Below are positions 25,351 to 33,973 of a stretch of 64,000 nucleotides of DNA, in pieces (position 1 is the stretch's first letter; each line of letters starts with the position of its first letter). The stretch lies in assembly GCA_029213045.1 (NCBI GenBank), contig JARGPN010000014.1, positions 1 to 64,000 on the forward strand. Reading direction: 5' to 3'. The notes under the pieces are model-generated. The model had not been told where the DNA came from, searched no databases, and saw only the letters and a list, made by a program, of their open reading frames with translations. A program made the translations under genes and the position numbers. The DNA comes from Alcanivoracaceae bacterium (GTDB taxonomy: Bacteria > Pseudomonadota > Gammaproteobacteria > Pseudomonadales > Alcanivoracaceae).

Positions 25351-26379
25351 GTGAATGCGCGATTAAATGTCTTATCAGCCTGTTTGCCGCAACCGCTGGC
25401 GCAATGCGCCGCGTCGTTGGGGGACAGCGTATTACGGCTGCAAGATGAGCCGGCGGCCATTCTAAAAGGGCTCCACCGATGTGGCCCCGTGCAACTGACC
25501 TCTGGCAATCGAAGTTGCCGTATTGTGGTCAACGCAGATTATCGAAATTTATGTCTAGGCGTCGGTGGCGTAGGTTATTTGACGAAGCCAAGTGGCATGT
25601 TGAACTTGCAGCTATCGCAATGGCAAACGGTGTTAGCGGCAGTGGCGCCGGTGGGTGATATTCCGGCGCGGAGTTTGATGTTTTTTGACCGTCAAGGCGA
25701 ACTCTTGCATCAGGTCACTGTAAGCAGTCCAGGTTTCGCGTTTGAAGAGTTGGTGTGTGCGATGCTTCATCCCGAGCAGCATTCTCTGCCATTGCCTGAG
25801 CCGCTTGGGTGCAGCGATGCTGTTGATGTCGATGTGTGTGCGTTGGAGCGAGATTGGTCGAGCGCTTGCGATGACGAATGTTTTGAACGAATGCTGTTAG
25901 ATCATGGCGTATCGCGATTTTTTGCTATGCGTTTTGTGCGTGACAGTTACGCCTTGGCGGTGCAGCCTGAGTCTGCGGTGTCATTGCTTGGCATGATCGC
26001 GGAGCAAGGCGCACCGGTATCGCTGTCTGTGTCGAATAAAGGGTGCGAGCAACGCGTTGTCGGTGTGCCACATCTCTTCGCTTGGCAGGGGAAGAATATT
26101 TCTATTCAGGTGAATGGGGCGACGCTGATATTACGTCCAGAGGATATTGCATGCTGTTGGCGAGTTCGACGCCGTGGTGCGAGTGGCATTCGTACCGGTG
26201 TTGAACTTTTCGATACTCGTGGTGCATTGGTGCTCACCATTACGAATGGCGATTATAAGTTGGGCCAAGATGATGATCCTTGGCGCAGCCTTATAGGGAA
26301 TGCACTAATGCCTCTGCGTAAAACGCAGACAATCGAAATGCCGCCGACGAAATTGGATCCGCCGGAAATTCTTCACTGA
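25351..26379 (+). CDS. Heme utilisation/degrading factor, HemS/HmuS-like
   Basis: A 342-residue cytoplasmic protein with the two-repeat shape of HemS/HmuS/ChuS. The first half (residues ~1-165) has RLQDEPAAILKGLHRCGPVQ and a GFAFEELV segment; the second half (~170-342) includes ACCWRVRRRGASGIRTGVEL. Such proteins bind heme and release iron or pass it on. GTG 25351 is the likely start because AAGGAG ends seven bases before it; the frame stays open upstream to 25279. It follows hemP, under the Fur box. The divergence from well-known members is considerable. Confidence 0.72.
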   Translation: MNARLNVLSACLPQPLAQCAASLGDSVLRLQDEPAAILKGLHRCGPVQLTSGNRSCRIVVNADYRNLCLGVGGVGYLTKPSGMLNLQLSQWQTVLAAVAPVGDIPARSLMFFDRQGELLHQVTVSSPGFAFEELVCAMLHPEQHSLPLPEPLGCSDAVDVDVCALERDWSSACDDECFERMLLDHGVSRFFAMRFVRDSYALAVQPESAVSLLGMIAEQGAPVSLSVSNKGCEQRVVGVPHLFAWQGKNISIQVNGATLILRPEDIACCWRVRRRGASGIRTGVELFDTRGALVLTITNGDYKLGQDDDPWRSLIGNALMPLRKTQTIEMPPTKLDPPEILH

Positions 26380-26388
26380 GATAATTTA

Positions 26389-27420
26389 TTACGTACGATA
26401 GCGCTCGCTACTATTGATAATCACTTGATTGATATTCGGCATGACGATGTTGTGTTGCTGCATAAAAGCAGTTGTTATGTCGGTATCGAACCGTGTGGTC
26501 TGAATAAAATCTAACGCTTCGATGGATGTGCGCATGAGCGTTTGCATTCCTGGTATACGCAGTAGAAAGCGTAGCAATGCCACTGGCAAATATTGTTGCG
26601 GTGCCCTCTTGCGAAGTGACTTTGCAACAACGGCTAACATTGGTTGTAAGTTCGGTGTGTGTTTATCGAGTGCGAGAATACGCACCGGCGGTGTGTCGGC
26701 TGAGCAGGCGGCAGCAATAATATCCGCTAATACATCTACCGGAATTAGCGGTAGCCAGTGTGCGGGTGAGCCCGGCACCATCGCTAGTCGCCCTGTTGCC
26801 ACGTTATCGATTAATGAGTACAGCGGCTGAGCAATGTCTAAGTCTCCAGTTTGACTGTGCCCTGCAACGGTTGCCGGTTGAACTTCCACGAGCTCGATAT
26901 TTTTTTCTAAACAATATTCGCGCACCCGAATGGCGGCTTCCAATTTGCTGGCCTCGTAGCCGCCGGTGCGGCGATACACTTTTTGCCATTGCGTGGCTCT
27001 GGGTTGGTTAATATCAATCCCGATGCGCGCTAAGTGCGAAATGTTTTCCAGCATGAATCCGGTAATTAGAATGAATCGGCAATGATGCGCCGATGCAAGA
27101 TCGGCAACAGACAATGCACCAACGACGTTGGTTTGATGCGCCGCTTGATGTGACATTCCCCAGGCAAATCTTGCCCCCAGGTGAATCACTGCGGAGAGCG
27201 CAGGTAATGACTCTGTGATGCCGAGCTTAGATAAATCCAAATCGCCGTGTACGGCGTTGAGTAAATGCGGATCGCCGCCAAATTGTTTGACGCTCGCACG
27301 CAATGAAGCGAGTTCTTCGGGGCGTCGCATCATGGCGATCACTTGTTGTCCTTGCGAGGTTAATGCCGCGCAGACGTAGCGGCCGATAAAGCCGGTGGCA
27401 CCGGTAACGAGTATGCTCAT
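26389..27420 (-). CDS. NAD-dependent epimerase/dehydratase (extended SDR)
   Basis: A 343-residue Rossmann-fold oxidoreductase. The nucleotide site is GATGFIGRYV at residues ~7-16. The later part has RTGGYEASKLEAAIRVREYC with the YxxxK motif of the SDR active site. The substrate is not clear. The start at 27420 has GGAG upstream, while the longer frame from 27453 lacks support. It is divergent from the MerR gene, with a MerR-type promoter between the two; it is probably activated when the regulator senses its inducer. Confidence 0.87.
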   Translation of the reverse strand: MSILVTGATGFIGRYVCAALTSQGQQVIAMMRRPEELASLRASVKQFGGDPHLLNAVHGDLDLSKLGITESLPALSAVIHLGARFAWGMSHQAAHQTNVVGALSVADLASAHHCRFILITGFMLENISHLARIGIDINQPRATQWQKVYRRTGGYEASKLEAAIRVREYCLEKNIELVEVQPATVAGHSQTGDLDIAQPLYSLIDNVATGRLAMVPGSPAHWLPLIPVDVLADIIAAACSADTPPVRILALDKHTPNLQPMLAVVAKSLRKRAPQQYLPVALLRFLLRIPGMQTLMRTSIEALDFIQTTRFDTDITTAFMQQHNIVMPNINQVIINSSERYRT

Positions 27421-27468
27421 GGTGGACTCCCTATTGATGTCCCGTTTAGACATTGCTGGAGTCCACTA

Positions 27469-27499
27469 CGATAAAGTGTAGAGTACACTCTAAGGTCAA
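27469..27499 (-). promoter_or_regulatory. MerR-type promoter with operator in a 19-bp spacer
   Basis: On the minus strand TTGACC (27494-27499) serves as -35 and TTATCG (27469-27474) as -10, separated by 19 bases. The spacer contains the dyad TAGAGTGTACTCTA. Over-long spacers bearing the operator dyad are the hallmark of promoters activated by MerR proteins through DNA untwisting. It reads toward the SDR gene. Confidence 0.82.
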
Positions 27500-27546
27500 G
27501 ATGTTCGGTGCGACGATGTATTGAGCAGCTAATACAAGGAGGATGT

Positions 27547-27918
27547 ATGCGCATTGCTGAGCTTGAACAACGTACTGGCGTCAGTCGCCACACGCTGCGT
27601 TACTACGAGAAGGAGGGTCTGCTGCATCAGGTTCATCGGGGAGAAAACAATTACCGTGACTATCCTGAGCAGGCCATCAGGCAGGTGACGATGTTGTGTC
27701 AGATGAAAGAGCTGGGTTTTTCTTTGCGAGAAATTCGACAAATTTCTGACGCACTAAGAGATGATGCGCTGAATTGTCAGCAAGGCGCGGAGCTTATGGC
27801 AGAGAAACGCGCAATAATAGATGAACGCATTAAATCATTAAAAAAAATGAGCCGTATGTTGGCAAGAGAACAGCTTCGCTTAGAAGAAAGCTGGGCGAGG
27901 CAGTGCCGCGCTAAATAG
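27547..27918 (+). CDS. MerR family transcriptional regulator
   Basis: A 123-residue regulator. The N-terminal winged HTH (MRIAELEQRTGVSRHTLRYY, then EKEGLL) is standard MerR. The middle contains LCQMKELGFSLREIRQISDA, and the C-terminal part is a helical dimerisation segment. There is no conserved Cys pair of metal sensors, so it should bind an organic effector or respond to a reactive molecule. ATG 27547 follows AAGGAGG; the longer frame from 27508 is not needed. It is divergent from the SDR gene, whose promoter carries the expected operator. Confidence 0.92.
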   Translation: MRIAELEQRTGVSRHTLRYYEKEGLLHQVHRGENNYRDYPEQAIRQVTMLCQMKELGFSLREIRQISDALRDDALNCQQGAELMAEKRAIIDERIKSLKKMSRMLAREQLRLEESWARQCRAK

Positions 27919-27966
27919 CGGGACGTTTATCGACACACAAAATTATAATCTTACGGAAGAGCACCT

Positions 27967-29259
27967 ATGCAATTATCTGAAGGGCTGAAAAACGCCAATA
28001 ATATTCTCGCTTCAGCGAATGAAAAAGTTGAAAAGCTACGCAATATTGATCCGTTCTTCATTGATTTGTCCCTTCGAGAGAACCCCGTGGGCGCGCGTGT
28101 CGGCCAAACATTAGAAGAGAAGCTGTCTATTTTTCCGAAAGTGCGTGAATTCGGGTTTAAGAACGTACTGCTTGGTACGCTAGATTATTCCATGCCCGAT
28201 GAGCTAGAAGTAGATGACGATTTTATGATGCATCTGCGGGATAACAACATTGATATGACGGGTTGTTTCGTCTTTACGGCGATTGGGATTGAAGATGAAG
28301 GCGGAAATTTTGTTCCTGATCCGTCGTTGGAGAAAATGAAAAAATACGGTGTGCCGAACACGTTGCTAGAAATCTATCTTAGCCAAGACGGCATGCATGG
28401 TCAGTATGATTTGCCAACGCTACAACGCAGCGTGATCGCTAGCATTAAGTGGATACACGAAAACATCAAAGGCGAGCAAGGCGGAGCGCCGAGGATTTTT
28501 ATTAATATCGTTGACGGTTGTGATGCCTTTGCGGACAACCTGCAGGCGACCTGCGAAGTGCTGAGTGTGTTGGCAAGTCAGCCTATAGAAGGGCTGAGCA
28601 TGGAGGATGATCGAGGCACTTTTATGCCCTTCCAGGTGGGCGCGTTCGTTGCCATTGCGCGCAGCTTTATGCCTTCACCTCTGAAAATTCTTGTGCATAT
28701 GCATTCTGGCGGAGGGTTCGAAAATGCAGCCGTACTGGAGGCGTTGTTGAACGGTGCGGATGGTGCGTGGGGCGGCCTGCCTAAGCGTGCGGCAATTATT
28801 GGTCATGCGTCGTTGGGCGAGCTCATAGCGAATCTCGTGCGTGTCGGCAATGCCAATATGGCGAGAACGTATCAGTTGAAACAGTTGTTGCCGTTAGCGA
28901 CAACGCTGCAGATCGAAGATGAAAATGAACAGGTGGAGGATGATTTGCCCATCCTTGGATACAACGCATACCGTTGTCCTTTGACCTTTTTTAAGCAAAA
29001 AGAAGGGCGCTTTATGGATTTGGTGCCCGAGGCAATTGGCGGCAGTTATGGCTACCGCATTTGCCCAGTGGTCAGCGATCCTGCGGTAATTGCGGGTCGG
29101 CTAGCAGAAGTTACCGGCAAGCCGGCGGATGGATTTGCAGCCACCGTTTTGGACGACATGGTGCGATTGATGCGCCGAGATTTACGGGCAGGCACGAGAA
29201 TTGTTTATGACGAGCCCAGTAATTTGTTGGCGTTGTATCAGCGAGCCGGCGGCAAGTAG
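27967..29259 (+). CDS. HMGL/DRE-TIM metallolyase family protein
   Basis: A 430-residue enzyme of the pyruvate-carboxyltransferase/HMG-CoA lyase superfamily (isopropylmalate synthase, citramalate synthase, HMG-CoA lyase relatives). DLSLREN near residue 36 is the D-x-x-L-R-E active-site motif; VHMHSGGG near residue 245 provides the metal-binding H-x-H. A tail of ~130 residues beyond the barrel (~300-430) does not look like the leucine-binding regulatory domain of LeuA. The reaction cannot be named. It follows the MerR gene by 48 bases on the same strand and might be co-transcribed with it. Confidence 0.75.
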   Translation: MQLSEGLKNANNILASANEKVEKLRNIDPFFIDLSLRENPVGARVGQTLEEKLSIFPKVREFGFKNVLLGTLDYSMPDELEVDDDFMMHLRDNNIDMTGCFVFTAIGIEDEGGNFVPDPSLEKMKKYGVPNTLLEIYLSQDGMHGQYDLPTLQRSVIASIKWIHENIKGEQGGAPRIFINIVDGCDAFADNLQATCEVLSVLASQPIEGLSMEDDRGTFMPFQVGAFVAIARSFMPSPLKILVHMHSGGGFENAAVLEALLNGADGAWGGLPKRAAIIGHASLGELIANLVRVGNANMARTYQLKQLLPLATTLQIEDENEQVEDDLPILGYNAYRCPLTFFKQKEGRFMDLVPEAIGGSYGYRICPVVSDPAVIAGRLAEVTGKPADGFAATVLDDMVRLMRRDLRAGTRIVYDEPSNLLALYQRAGGK

Positions 29260-29354
29260 GTGAGCGGTTGTCATGGCAGAATACAGCGGATTGTAATACA
29301 GTTTTCGCATTGGAAATGTGAGCCTTCTTCCCACGCACGAAAGTATGCCGACAC

Positions 29355-30296
29355 ATGAGCACTCTAGAAAAAGCTGAAATGGTCGAAGACAGCACCGTGT
29401 ATAAAACGTTGCTGGAATCCACCAAGGCTATTCCATGGCGTATCGATTGGAACACCATGGAATTTACCTATATTGGTCCGCAAATCGAGGAGCTGCTCGG
29501 CTGGACCCAGCAAAGCTGGCTGACAGTGGATGACTGGGCTGACCGAATGCACGATGACGATCGCGAGCGGGTGGTGAATTTCTGTGTGTCGCAATCGCAG
29601 TCTGGCGTAGATCACGAAGCGGATTACCGGGCGCTAACTAAAGATGGCGGCTATGTGTGGATTCGGGACGTGGTGCACGTTGTGCGCAAAGATGGCGAAG
29701 TCGATGCGCTGGTCGGTTTTATGTTCGACATCAGCGAGCGCAAGGAGACTGAGCAGGAATTGATACGTCTGCAGAAGGAATTGGAAGAGCTTTCGTTTAA
29801 AGATGGTTTGACTGGCGTGGCCAATCGTCGAATGTTTGATTCGAACTTGGACATGGAGTGGGCCAATTCGCGCCGTCATCAGCGTCCGGTGTCGTTGATT
29901 ATGCTCGATATCGATTACTTCAAAGAATACAACGATCAGTACGGTCATCTTCAGGGCGATGATTGTTTGCGTCGTGTTGCTGCGTTGTTAGAAGGAGTTG
30001 CCGCGCGGCCGCGTGACCTTGTTGCGCGCTTCGGCGGTGAAGAATTTGTGTTGGTGTTGCCGGAAACCGATGCGAAGGCGGCGGCTAAGGTGGCGGAGCG
30101 GTGTCGTCGCGTGATCTTGGATGCGCAGATTCAGCATGACCAATCAGAGGTCAGCCCGTTTCTTACTGTAAGTCTTGGTGTGGGAACCATTATTCCTACC
30201 ACACAAGATAAGCCATCTTTCTTTGTTGATGCGGTGGATAGGCTTTTGTATAAGGCCAAGCAAACAGGTCGGAACTGTGTGGAACTGAGTGAATAG
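29355..30296 (+). CDS. PAS-GGDEF diguanylate cyclase
   Basis: A 313-residue sensor enzyme making cyclic di-GMP. A PAS domain with PAC tail spans residues ~15-135 (PWRIDWNTMEFTYIGPQIEE ... VDALVGFMFDISERKETEQEL) and a coiled linker follows. The GGDEF domain (~148-313) has DGLTGVANRRMF and the active loop RFGGEEFVL. RPRD five residues before GGEEF is an intact I-site, so product inhibition is expected. There is no membrane segment; the signal sensed by the PAS domain is unknown. Confidence 0.95.
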   Translation: MSTLEKAEMVEDSTVYKTLLESTKAIPWRIDWNTMEFTYIGPQIEELLGWTQQSWLTVDDWADRMHDDDRERVVNFCVSQSQSGVDHEADYRALTKDGGYVWIRDVVHVVRKDGEVDALVGFMFDISERKETEQELIRLQKELEELSFKDGLTGVANRRMFDSNLDMEWANSRRHQRPVSLIMLDIDYFKEYNDQYGHLQGDDCLRRVAALLEGVAARPRDLVARFGGEEFVLVLPETDAKAAAKVAERCRRVILDAQIQHDQSEVSPFLTVSLGVGTIIPTTQDKPSFFVDAVDRLLYKAKQTGRNCVELSE

Positions 30297-30335
30297 ATTG
30301 TCTGGAAAGCAGACGAAACGCTAAGGAGTAGCGGC

Positions 30336-30719
30336 ATGGAATCTTTACGGCACGGTTTATCTATTGGCATTGAACGCGTTGATAACGAAATTTTTCTATC
30401 GATGAAGGCTCGTGGCACGTTGACGCACCAAGATTACCAGCTGATTACGCCGATGATCGAGTCAGCACTTCATGAAGTAAAAAATCCGAAAATTAATGTT
30501 TTTTTTGATTGTACTGAACTTGCCGGTTGGGATGCGCACGCCGCGTGGGACGATTTCAAAATTGGTTTAAAGCATGGCAATCAATTTGAACGTATTGCTT
30601 TGGTAGGCAATAAAAGTTGGCAAGAATATGCCGCTAAAATTGGTTCGTGGTTTATTTCCGGCGAAGCCAAATTCTTTGAGAACCCAGAAGAAGCCGTGAC
30701 TTGGCTGAGGCAGCAATAA
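30336..30719 (+). CDS. STAS/SpoIIAA-like protein
   Basis: A 127-residue soluble protein of the SpoIIAA-like (CRAL-TRIO/STAS) family. The pattern includes VDNEIFLSMKARGTLTHQDY, the central INVFFDCTELAGWDAHAAWD, and FERIALVGNKSWQEYAAK near the end. Family members may bind lipids or act as regulators; the role is unknown. It is 39 bases downstream of the diguanylate cyclase and may share its transcript. Confidence 0.85.
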   Translation: MESLRHGLSIGIERVDNEIFLSMKARGTLTHQDYQLITPMIESALHEVKNPKINVFFDCTELAGWDAHAAWDDFKIGLKHGNQFERIALVGNKSWQEYAAKIGSWFISGEAKFFENPEEAVTWLRQQ

Positions 30720-30771
30720 AATACCTTCCTCTACTTGCAAAGAAAACTTCCTAGACCTTCATGAAAACCCC

Positions 30772-31143
30772 CTGTGGGAGCTTGCCTGAAAGCGATAGTG
30801 CGGTGATCGAGGCAGCAATCGTCTGCAGGCAGACTCCCACAGGGATCAGTGCTTCGTGGGTTGGCTTTTATTCTTTTGAGACTCTTCCTAAATCTTGCGA
30901 GGTATTTTCAAGTCCCGCTGTGGGAGCTTGCCTGCAAGCGATAGTGCGGTGATCGAGGCAGAAATCGTCTGCAGGCAGACTCCCACAGAGATCAGTGCTT
31001 CGTGGATTGGCTTTTATTCTTTTGAGATTCATCCTAAATCTTGCGAGGTATTTTCAAGTCCCCCTGTGGGAGCTTGCCTGCAAGCGATAGTGCGGTGATC
31101 GAGGCAGCAATCGTCTGCAGGCAGACTCCTACATGGAGCAGTG
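30772..31143. repeat. REP cluster D: 146-bp tandem units
   Basis: A 146-base unit starting at CTGTGGGAGCTTGCCTG occurs at 30772, 30918 and 31064, the third being cut short near 31143. Each unit contains the plus REP (GTGGGAGCTTGCC...GCGATAG), the spacer TGCGGTGATCGAGGCAG, a reverse REP (ATCGTCTGCAGGCAGACTCC) and a tail (TCAGTGCTTCGTGG ... TTTTCAAGTCCC). Units are nearly identical, so the expansion is recent. It fills the gap between convergent genes ending at 30719 and 31161. Confidence 0.93.
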
Positions 31144-31160
31144 CTCTCACGCTTCTTATT

Positions 31161-31481
31161 CTAAAATTGATTATCGAATTCTTTGAGTAGGGCAATCAGG
31201 GAGGTGATGTCTTGGTTGATATGCTGAATCCCTTCTTCGGCCATGGGAGCGATGTTGCATTGGTTGGGGAGTGGGTGCTCGCCTTCAAGGATGGCCCGGA
31301 AGCGGGCGAGGAAAACCCATTGCAGCCATTGAGCGAATGACATGGTGTCGGCAAAAAAGGGTAGGTTGCTTTGGAATGCATGTTGCTCAGGTGGTTGCGC
31401 ATCCCAGAGCGAAAGCGTTTGCATTTCCCGTTCAATATTGTCGATAAGCATCAACAGTCTTTCTCGATTCGGGCTAGTCAT
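31161..31481 (-). CDS. YqcC family protein
   Basis: A 106-residue protein of the YqcC family: RERLLMLIDNIEREMQTLSL at the start, then FFADTMSFAQWLQWVFLARF, the family core. The function is unknown; homologues often lie beside truC in enterobacteria, which is not present here. The ATG at 31481 lies just inside the end of the HAD gene (overlap of eight bases). A TTG 12 bases upstream is an alternative start. Confidence 0.87.
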   Translation of the reverse strand: MTSPNRERLLMLIDNIEREMQTLSLWDAQPPEQHAFQSNLPFFADTMSFAQWLQWVFLARFRAILEGEHPLPNQCNIAPMAEEGIQHINQDITSLIALLKEFDNQF

Positions 31482-32178
31482 GTAATTGCTCAATCGTCCT
31501 TGGAAGATCGCGCCATTGGCTGATGCTAAGCGTTGGCTCAGGAAAATGCGCTGGCCAACTCTCTCCTAAAAAATTTGCCCAAATAGCGTGAAATCCGTGT
31601 TGTATCGCGGCGCGCACATCTTCTTCGGGATGATCACCTAAGTGAACAGCCTCATGCGCTTTCACGCCAGATGATGCAAGCGCGGCCATAAACATATCGG
31701 GCTCCGGCTTTCGGCGGCCAATGCTTTCCGATGAATGATGAAACGAGAACAACTCAGCGATACCAATTTTTTTTAAGTCCGCATTTCCATTCGTCAATGC
31801 ACCCAATTGATAGTCGTCGGCGAGCTGCTCTAATACAGCCATGACATCCGGAAACATTTCTACCTGATTGCGTGCTTCATGAAACACCTGAAACGCGATA
31901 TCGGTTTGTTTGCTAGCCTCTACGTCGCTCATGCCGGCGTTGCGAAATGTATGCAGCAGCGCCGCCTTACGCAGCGCTGTCAGGTTATGTAAATAATCAG
32001 GGTTTTCTTGCACGAGTTTTTTGCGGAGAGCAATCAACGCCTGAACATCAAATTGTTGAGATATTTCCGGATGTGTTGCGGATAGCCAATCGAAACTCGC
32101 CTTCTCCGCGCGACGAATAACGTCGTGTACGGGCCATAGCGTGTTATCGAGGTCTAATGTTATCAATTTTATCGTCAT
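31474..32178 (-). CDS. HAD-family hydrolase (YigB/HAD-IA type)
   Basis: A 234-residue phosphatase of HAD subfamily IA. Motif I LDLDNTLWP is at ~8-16 and ALTNGNADL (motif II region, Thr/Asn) is near 122; GRRKPEPDMF is the Lys of motif III, and HLGDHPEEDV is motif IV. The pattern matches YigB-like enzymes acting on FMN or sugar phosphates. The ATG at 32178 is chosen over a TTG at 32196. It lies between a DUF523 gene (upstream) and YqcC-family gene (overlapping), all on the minus strand. Confidence 0.93.
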   Translation of the reverse strand: MTIKLITLDLDNTLWPVHDVIRRAEKASFDWLSATHPEISQQFDVQALIALRKKLVQENPDYLHNLTALRKAALLHTFRNAGMSDVEASKQTDIAFQVFHEARNQVEMFPDVMAVLEQLADDYQLGALTNGNADLKKIGIAELFSFHHSSESIGRRKPEPDMFMAALASSGVKAHEAVHLGDHPEEDVRAAIQHGFHAIWANFLGESWPAHFPEPTLSISQWRDLPRTIEQLHD

Positions 32179-32205
32179 GATGGTTGGTGTTGGCAATGAG
32201 GTGAA

Positions 32206-32898
32206 TTATTCGCTGTGCGCTGCAAGGCATTCAAGAAACATCGTTAGCGCGACGTTTGAATATAAAATATTGATAAATGCGGCTTCGTTTGACAGTGTAA
32301 GTAATGTATCACGCCAGTCATAGACTTGCGTTAAGGAAGGCGCTTGCCGCCAGTGTCGATAGAAATAAATCTGCAGCAGAAACTGTGCAATCTGCGCGTC
32401 GGATTGCAGTGTGCTTTCGTCTGCCATCGGCGCACAAGGGAAGCGTTGTCGCAACGCATGGGCGAATGCGCCGGACGTTTTCCCGGTCTCGTCGCCGCGC
32501 GGATCAATAATGGGTGTTGTGCCAACGCCGCAGCTCGGCGAGCGGGCTTTCAGAATAAAGCCATCAAGATTATCCGGTGCGCCTTGTGCATACTGACGCA
32601 AGGCGTCGGTGACATCGCTGTGTGGGGCGTCGACGCCCACTACGCGTAATGCGTTATCAATTTGCATTACCTGAATGGGCGGGCGTGGCACGCTCATGCC
32701 GATGCCAACTTCAGGACAAAATTCTGTCAGCGTGAGTTGCTTGGCGAGCTGGTCCGTAACCAGTGGTTCGTGTTTGTGTTCACCGTCGTAGCGCACCGGA
32801 CGACCTAGTAGGCACGCGCTTACCCCCACCACAGGTTTATCATGGGGGGTATTAAGTGATAGCTGATCGAGATATCCGTGCAACGCTTCGATGGTCAT
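32206..32898 (-). CDS. DUF523 family protein (YbbK-like)
   Basis: A 230-residue protein. The DUF523 part (residues ~18-160) has GVSACLLGRPVRYDG near residue 25 and LKARSPSCGVG near residue 117, both with the conserved cysteines that probably hold a metal or cluster. A C-terminal extension of ~60 residues looks like a cut-down DUF1722 region. The role is not established; some relatives act in tRNA or DNA metabolism. ATG 32898 is assumed; a GTG at 32934 extends the frame by 12 residues. Confidence 0.85.
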   Translation of the reverse strand: MTIEALHGYLDQLSLNTPHDKPVVGVSACLLGRPVRYDGEHKHEPLVTDQLAKQLTLTEFCPEVGIGMSVPRPPIQVMQIDNALRVVGVDAPHSDVTDALRQYAQGAPDNLDGFILKARSPSCGVGTTPIIDPRGDETGKTSGAFAHALRQRFPCAPMADESTLQSDAQIAQFLLQIYFYRHWRQAPSLTQVYDWRDTLLTLSNEAAFINILYSNVALTMFLECLAAHSE

Positions 32899-32968
32899 AG
32901 AAAAACAGCCAATCCGTGAAGACGCGAAAAGCACGCCTTTCTCAACGACACATTAATCAAAAAGAGAG

Positions 32969-33943
32969 ATGAAACAAACCATGCGCGGCGTATTTTTAGA
33001 CACGGCAACATTGGGCGAAGACATCGATCTTACCGCTCTAAAGAAAAGCCTAGAGGATTGGACATTCTTTTCGCTGACCGCCCCAGAAGAAGTGCAGGCG
33101 CGGTTGCAGGATGCGGACGTGGTGGTGACCAATAAAGTGGTGCTCGATGCGCAGTTGATTGCCTCGTTACCGAAACTACGCTGCATTTGCCTAACGGCCA
33201 CTGGCACCAACAACGTAGATCTTGCCGCTGCCCAGCGCGCGGGCATTCCCGTGTTGAATGTGACGAACTATGCGGGCGCGAGTGTGGCGCAGCATGTCGT
33301 TGCCATGACGTTGGCGCTGGCCACCCAGTGGCACCTTTATGCGAAGGATGTGCGCAAGGGTGTGTGGAGCGCAGCGCCTGCCTTTTGCTTAATGCATCGT
33401 CCTGTTATGGAGCTGGCGGGAAAAACATTCGGCATCATTGGCTACGGTGCACTAGGTCAGGCGGTTGCCAATGCCGTGACGGCGTTAGGCATGAACGTGT
33501 TGATTGCGCAAAGCCATAGCGGCGCGCAGGACGTGAATCGGGTAACGCTGCCTGAGCTGCTATCGAGAAGTGACGTGGTCAGCTTGCATTGCCCGTTAAC
33601 TGAGACCACTGAAAAAATGGTTAACGCAGATTTTCTGTCGGCGATGAAATCGTCTGCGTTTTTGATCAATAGTGCGCGCGGTGGGTTAGTGGACGAAACC
33701 GCATTGCGCAATGCGTTGCTTGCGGGAGATATAGGTGGCGCGGCGCTTGATGTGCTGACCGTGGAGCCGCCGCCGATGGATCATCCGCTGCTGACTATTC
33801 AGCTGGATAATTTAATTATTACGCCGCATAACGCGTGGATAAGTTTGGCCGCGCGTCAGCGACTGATGGATCAGGTGGCGGACAATATTGAAGCCTGGAA
33901 AGTAAGGCAATGCAAAAACTGTGTGAACGGTGTTGAGGCTTAA
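32969..33943 (+). CDS. D-2-hydroxyacid dehydrogenase
   Basis: A 324-residue NAD(H) oxidoreductase of the D-isomer family (glycerate/hydroxypyruvate/lactate type). The NAD site is FGIIGYGALGQAVA at ~152-165; the catalytic Arg is in NSARGGLVDE, the Glu in LTVEPPPMDHP and the His in ITPHNAW near residue 288. The substrate is probably glycerate or hydroxypyruvate (HprA-like). An internal ATG at 32981 is an alternative start. It is divergent from the DUF523 gene and followed 30 bases later by the YjbQ gene. Confidence 0.93.
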   Translation: MKQTMRGVFLDTATLGEDIDLTALKKSLEDWTFFSLTAPEEVQARLQDADVVVTNKVVLDAQLIASLPKLRCICLTATGTNNVDLAAAQRAGIPVLNVTNYAGASVAQHVVAMTLALATQWHLYAKDVRKGVWSAAPAFCLMHRPVMELAGKTFGIIGYGALGQAVANAVTALGMNVLIAQSHSGAQDVNRVTLPELLSRSDVVSLHCPLTETTEKMVNADFLSAMKSSAFLINSARGGLVDETALRNALLAGDIGGAALDVLTVEPPPMDHPLLTIQLDNLIITPHNAWISLAARQRLMDQVADNIEAWKVRQCKNCVNGVEA

Positions 33944-33973
33944 TTTGATCAACGTTAGGTTCTTGGAGAAAAC

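Noticed and set aside
30772..31143. CRISPR array
   Set aside because: The repeat period is 146 bases with no variable spacers, and the units contain REP palindromes shared with three other places.
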